From positions 1 to 64,000 of the forward strand of contig NZ_MTQD01000021.1 in assembly GCF_001974875.1 (NCBI RefSeq): DNA of 64,000 nt, read 5' to 3'. Source of the DNA: Pseudoalteromonas sp. EB27. Lineage in GTDB: Bacteria > Pseudomonadota > Gammaproteobacteria > Enterobacterales > Alteromonadaceae. Made by a program: the position numbers and the translations under genes. The first letter of the stretch is position 1; each line of letters opens with the position of its first letter. A model generated the notes under the pieces. The model did not search any database. It was not told the origin of the DNA and saw nothing but the letters and a program-made list of their open reading frames with translations. Below are positions 62,585 through 64,000 of the stretch, one piece after another.

Positions 62585-62973
62585 TAACGAGCCTTTAGAT
62601 TAACTCGTTTTTTATTTATTTTTATTGATAAACAAACCATAGCTGAGTTCCTATTTTGGTTCAATTGATTACTGTATTTTTACGCAAAATATAGAAGTGT
62701 TTGATATTGTTTTAATTGACGTTTTAGAAGGGGTTGCGGCTGGTTGAGTAGCTTTAATTTAGGGTAAAAGGGCTTACCCTTCTTAATGCATCGTGTTTTG
62801 CAACTTTTCTATTTTATAAACAAGGCAATACAGTTGCCACACAATAAAGTAAAGGCATTCGTTTTCATCTGACCTCGTAAGGTCAGTTTGTTCACCCCTT
62901 TATTCACTGTAATGTTCCGCTTTTTATTTAAAGGAAAGCCGGTTCGATACAGCCGAGTCGTTTGCCATTATTT
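62585..62973. repeat. Repeat copy C
   Basis: Second full copy of the roughly 390-base repeat (see 60791). Minus-strand R''-like end lies 50 bases from the DUF547 gene start. It contains a minus-strand degenerate transposase tail at 62783-62970 (WQTTRLYRTG...KLTLRGQMKTNA...). It runs straight into an IS110-type fragment at about 62970. Confidence 0.8.
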
Positions 62974-63222
62974 AATCGAGAAAGTGGTGCTTATCAGGGT
63001 AAACGGATGATACGAGGTGGACGGCAAAAAATTAGAACCGCAATGTATATGGTAATGATGTCAGCTATCCAATGTAACCCTAAATTTAAAGCTATTTATC
63101 ATCGGCTAGCCGCGGCAGGGAAATCTAAAAAAGTGGCTATTATTGCCTGTATAAGAAAGCTTATAGTAATCATAAATTCTATGGTGAGGGATGGTGTCAT
63201 GTGGGATCCTAAAATGGTTTGA
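62962..63222 (+). pseudogene. IS110-family transposase, 3' fragment
   Basis: About 86 codons matching the C-terminal (Transposase_20) domain of IS110/IS1111 transposases: FNRESGAYQGKRMIRGGRQK, IRTAMYMVMMSAIQCNPKFK, GKSKKVAIIACIRKLIVIIN. The N-terminal DEDD catalytic domain is absent, so it is inactive. Its 5' junction coincides with the edge of repeat C; the 3' end lies close to an attC start. Confidence 0.85.
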
Positions 63223-63227
63223 AATTA

Positions 63228-63254
63228 GGAATTGACACCATAGTCACTTGTTAT
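63228..63254 (-). other. attC start interrupted by IS110 remnant
   Basis: Minus-strand TAACAAGTGACTATGGTGTC begins with the stop of the lipoprotein gene, as at other cassettes, then runs into the IS110-type end (GGTGTCAATT). No R'' half is present next to it. Confidence 0.5.
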
Positions 63255-63742
63255 GTGAATTTATATACTGAGCCTGACTTACTGCAAGTCAATTGACCAG
63301 TGATAATGCGCTTCATATTTGTTGGGCCATAAGTACATTTAGCTTCTTTATCAATTTTTTCGAAACGGTAAGAAAATGATTTTTTGTTTTTATCGTATTT
63401 AGACACAAATACATACTTAAATTTAGGATCTAGTGCAAACTCAATATTTAAAACTTGGTCTACCGGAAACTCCATAAATTCTTGGTAGACCATGCGAATT
63501 GATAAGTCATTTTTACCGCTAGGTAAAAGTACAGACATCGCAGACCCTTGCATCGATTTTCTTTGCCACGACTCTTCACCATTCACATATAGCAATACTG
63601 CCCTATTCACACCATCGTCGTTCATCCAAACTTCAACAGCGTTTGGAGCATTAGTAAATGATTTTGGTGAGTTGTATTCAGCTACAGTGGTTTGGCAACC
63701 AACTAGAAACAGTACGAAAGTAGCAATGGCTAAAAATCTCAA
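63251..63742 (-). CDS. Cassette lipoprotein, TTG start
   Basis: 163-aa predicted lipoprotein. TTG at 63742 follows AAGGAGG and starts a signal with lipobox LVGC (RFLAIATFVLFLVGCQTT); the longer frame from 63808 would read through the attC. The mature part is beta-rich (NAVEVWMNDDGVNRAVLLYVNGEE, KYVFVSKYDKNKKSFSYRF) with two Cys near the end. No family recognised. Its stop lies in an attC start. Confidence 0.72.
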   Translation of the reverse strand: MRFLAIATFVLFLVGCQTTVAEYNSPKSFTNAPNAVEVWMNDDGVNRAVLLYVNGEESWQRKSMQGSAMSVLLPSGKNDLSIRMVYQEFMEFPVDQVLNIEFALDPKFKYVFVSKYDKNKKSFSYRFEKIDKEAKCTYGPTNMKRIITGQLTCSKSGSVYKFT

Positions 63743-63761
63743 AGAAACCTCCTTATTCACA

Positions 63762-63864
63762 TAACGCCCGCATAAGCTGTGGAGCATATTGGACGCTTTT
63801 TGCATCATTTTCTTTTAAGCAAAAAATCGGACAATGTGTGACGTCAGATTTAATGCGCTTGTTA
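63762..63864 (-). other. Integron attC recombination site
   Basis: About 103 bases. Minus-strand R' TAACAAGCGCATTAA and R'' CTTATGCGGGCGTTATG pair as TAAC/GTTA and CGCAT/ATGCG with unpaired bases between, and the middle forms an imperfect hairpin (TTGTCCGATTTTTTGC / GCAAAAAGCGTCCAA). The stop codon of the upstream cassette gene is the TAA of R'. All are hallmarks of attC. Confidence 0.82.
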
Positions 63865-64000
63865 GTTTTCATTTGTCAGCATACACCTGATAAGCTTTGC
63901 AAATGAGCGATCTAGATCTTCAGAACAATTTGATTCTATCTGAGACAAATTTTCAATAGATTCTTTTTGGCTCTTTGCTATAGGGTATTCTCCCACTTTA
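63862..64000 (-). CDS. Partial cassette gene running off the right edge
   Basis: C-terminal 45 codons only: VGEYPIAKSQKESIENLSQI, then NCSEDLDRSFAKLIRCMLTN, then stop TAA overlapping attC. The 5' end is outside the window. Too short to name. Confidence 0.6.
   Translation of the reverse strand, partial: KVGEYPIAKSQKESIENLSQIESNCSEDLDRSFAKLIRCMLTNEN

Noticed and set aside
63492..63764. Plus-strand ORF opposite the cassette lipoprotein
   Set aside because: Shadow of the minus-strand gene; no ribosome site or recognisable protein.

Overview
The window looks like chromosomal DNA of a marine gammaproteobacterium, most likely Pseudoalteromonas or a close relative. This is inferred from the AT-rich composition, the protein repertoire (YbiT-type ABC-F ATPase, PurE/PurK, MiaE, FabA, Rmf, rhombosortase, many secreted peptidases and lipoproteins) and marine traits such as AcuR/AcuI and MesX/MesD. 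No rRNA, tRNA or CRISPR array was seen.

Layout. 0.4-16 kb: housekeeping and secreted enzymes (ybiT with an apparent ATT start, purEK, a secreted EEP-fold hydrolase, an S9 peptidase, rhombosortase, gamma-glutamyltransferase, malic enzyme, SIMPL, DUF2254, MAPEG, sulfotransferase, miaE). 16.2-22.2 kb: a compact accessory locus with a Tad/CpaC-like secretin (frameshifted), a TPR lipoprotein, an Flp-like pilin, a membrane protein joining a periplasmic SAF domain to a histidine-kinase-like core without its phospho-acceptor His and to a receiver, and a second receiver. Both transcription units begin with a sigma-54-type -24/-12 promoter preceded by the same 19-bp palindrome. No assembly ATPase or inner-membrane platform gene is present. 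22.6-30.8 kb: an alpha/beta hydrolase, then a SorC regulator and a polyol-type ABC transporter with its own porin. 31.3-37.1 kb: receiver, MoxR, DUF58, transglutaminase, NhaC-like transporter and a MITE-like repeat. 37.3-43.5 kb: thioesterase, M23 peptidase, PTPS-like protein, fabA with a FabR-like operator, rmf, acuR-acuI and two small conserved proteins. 43.7-56 kb: two YHYH-protein modules, an orphan Hanks-type kinase, a TonB receptor, a flavin reductase, membrane proteins and a spermidine-synthase-like protein. 56.7-58.8 kb: mesX-mesD, folate-independent methionine synthesis.

58.8-64 kb (right edge) looks like part of a chromosomal integron cassette array. The genes are all on the minus strand, several stop codons sit inside TAACAA-type attC starts, and at least one complete attC is visible. 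The array is littered with transposase remnants (an IS110-family 3' fragment, and two copies of a degenerate transposase tail within a repeat of about 390 bp). Cargo: a retropepsin-like protein broken by an in-frame amber codon, a hypothetical protein, a DUF6624-like protein, a DUF547 protein, a lipoprotein, and a gene running off the right edge. The integrase would be expected beyond the right edge.

The strongest candidate for an undescribed system is the sigma-54-linked secretin/pilin/SAF-pseudokinase locus at 16.2-22.2 kb.
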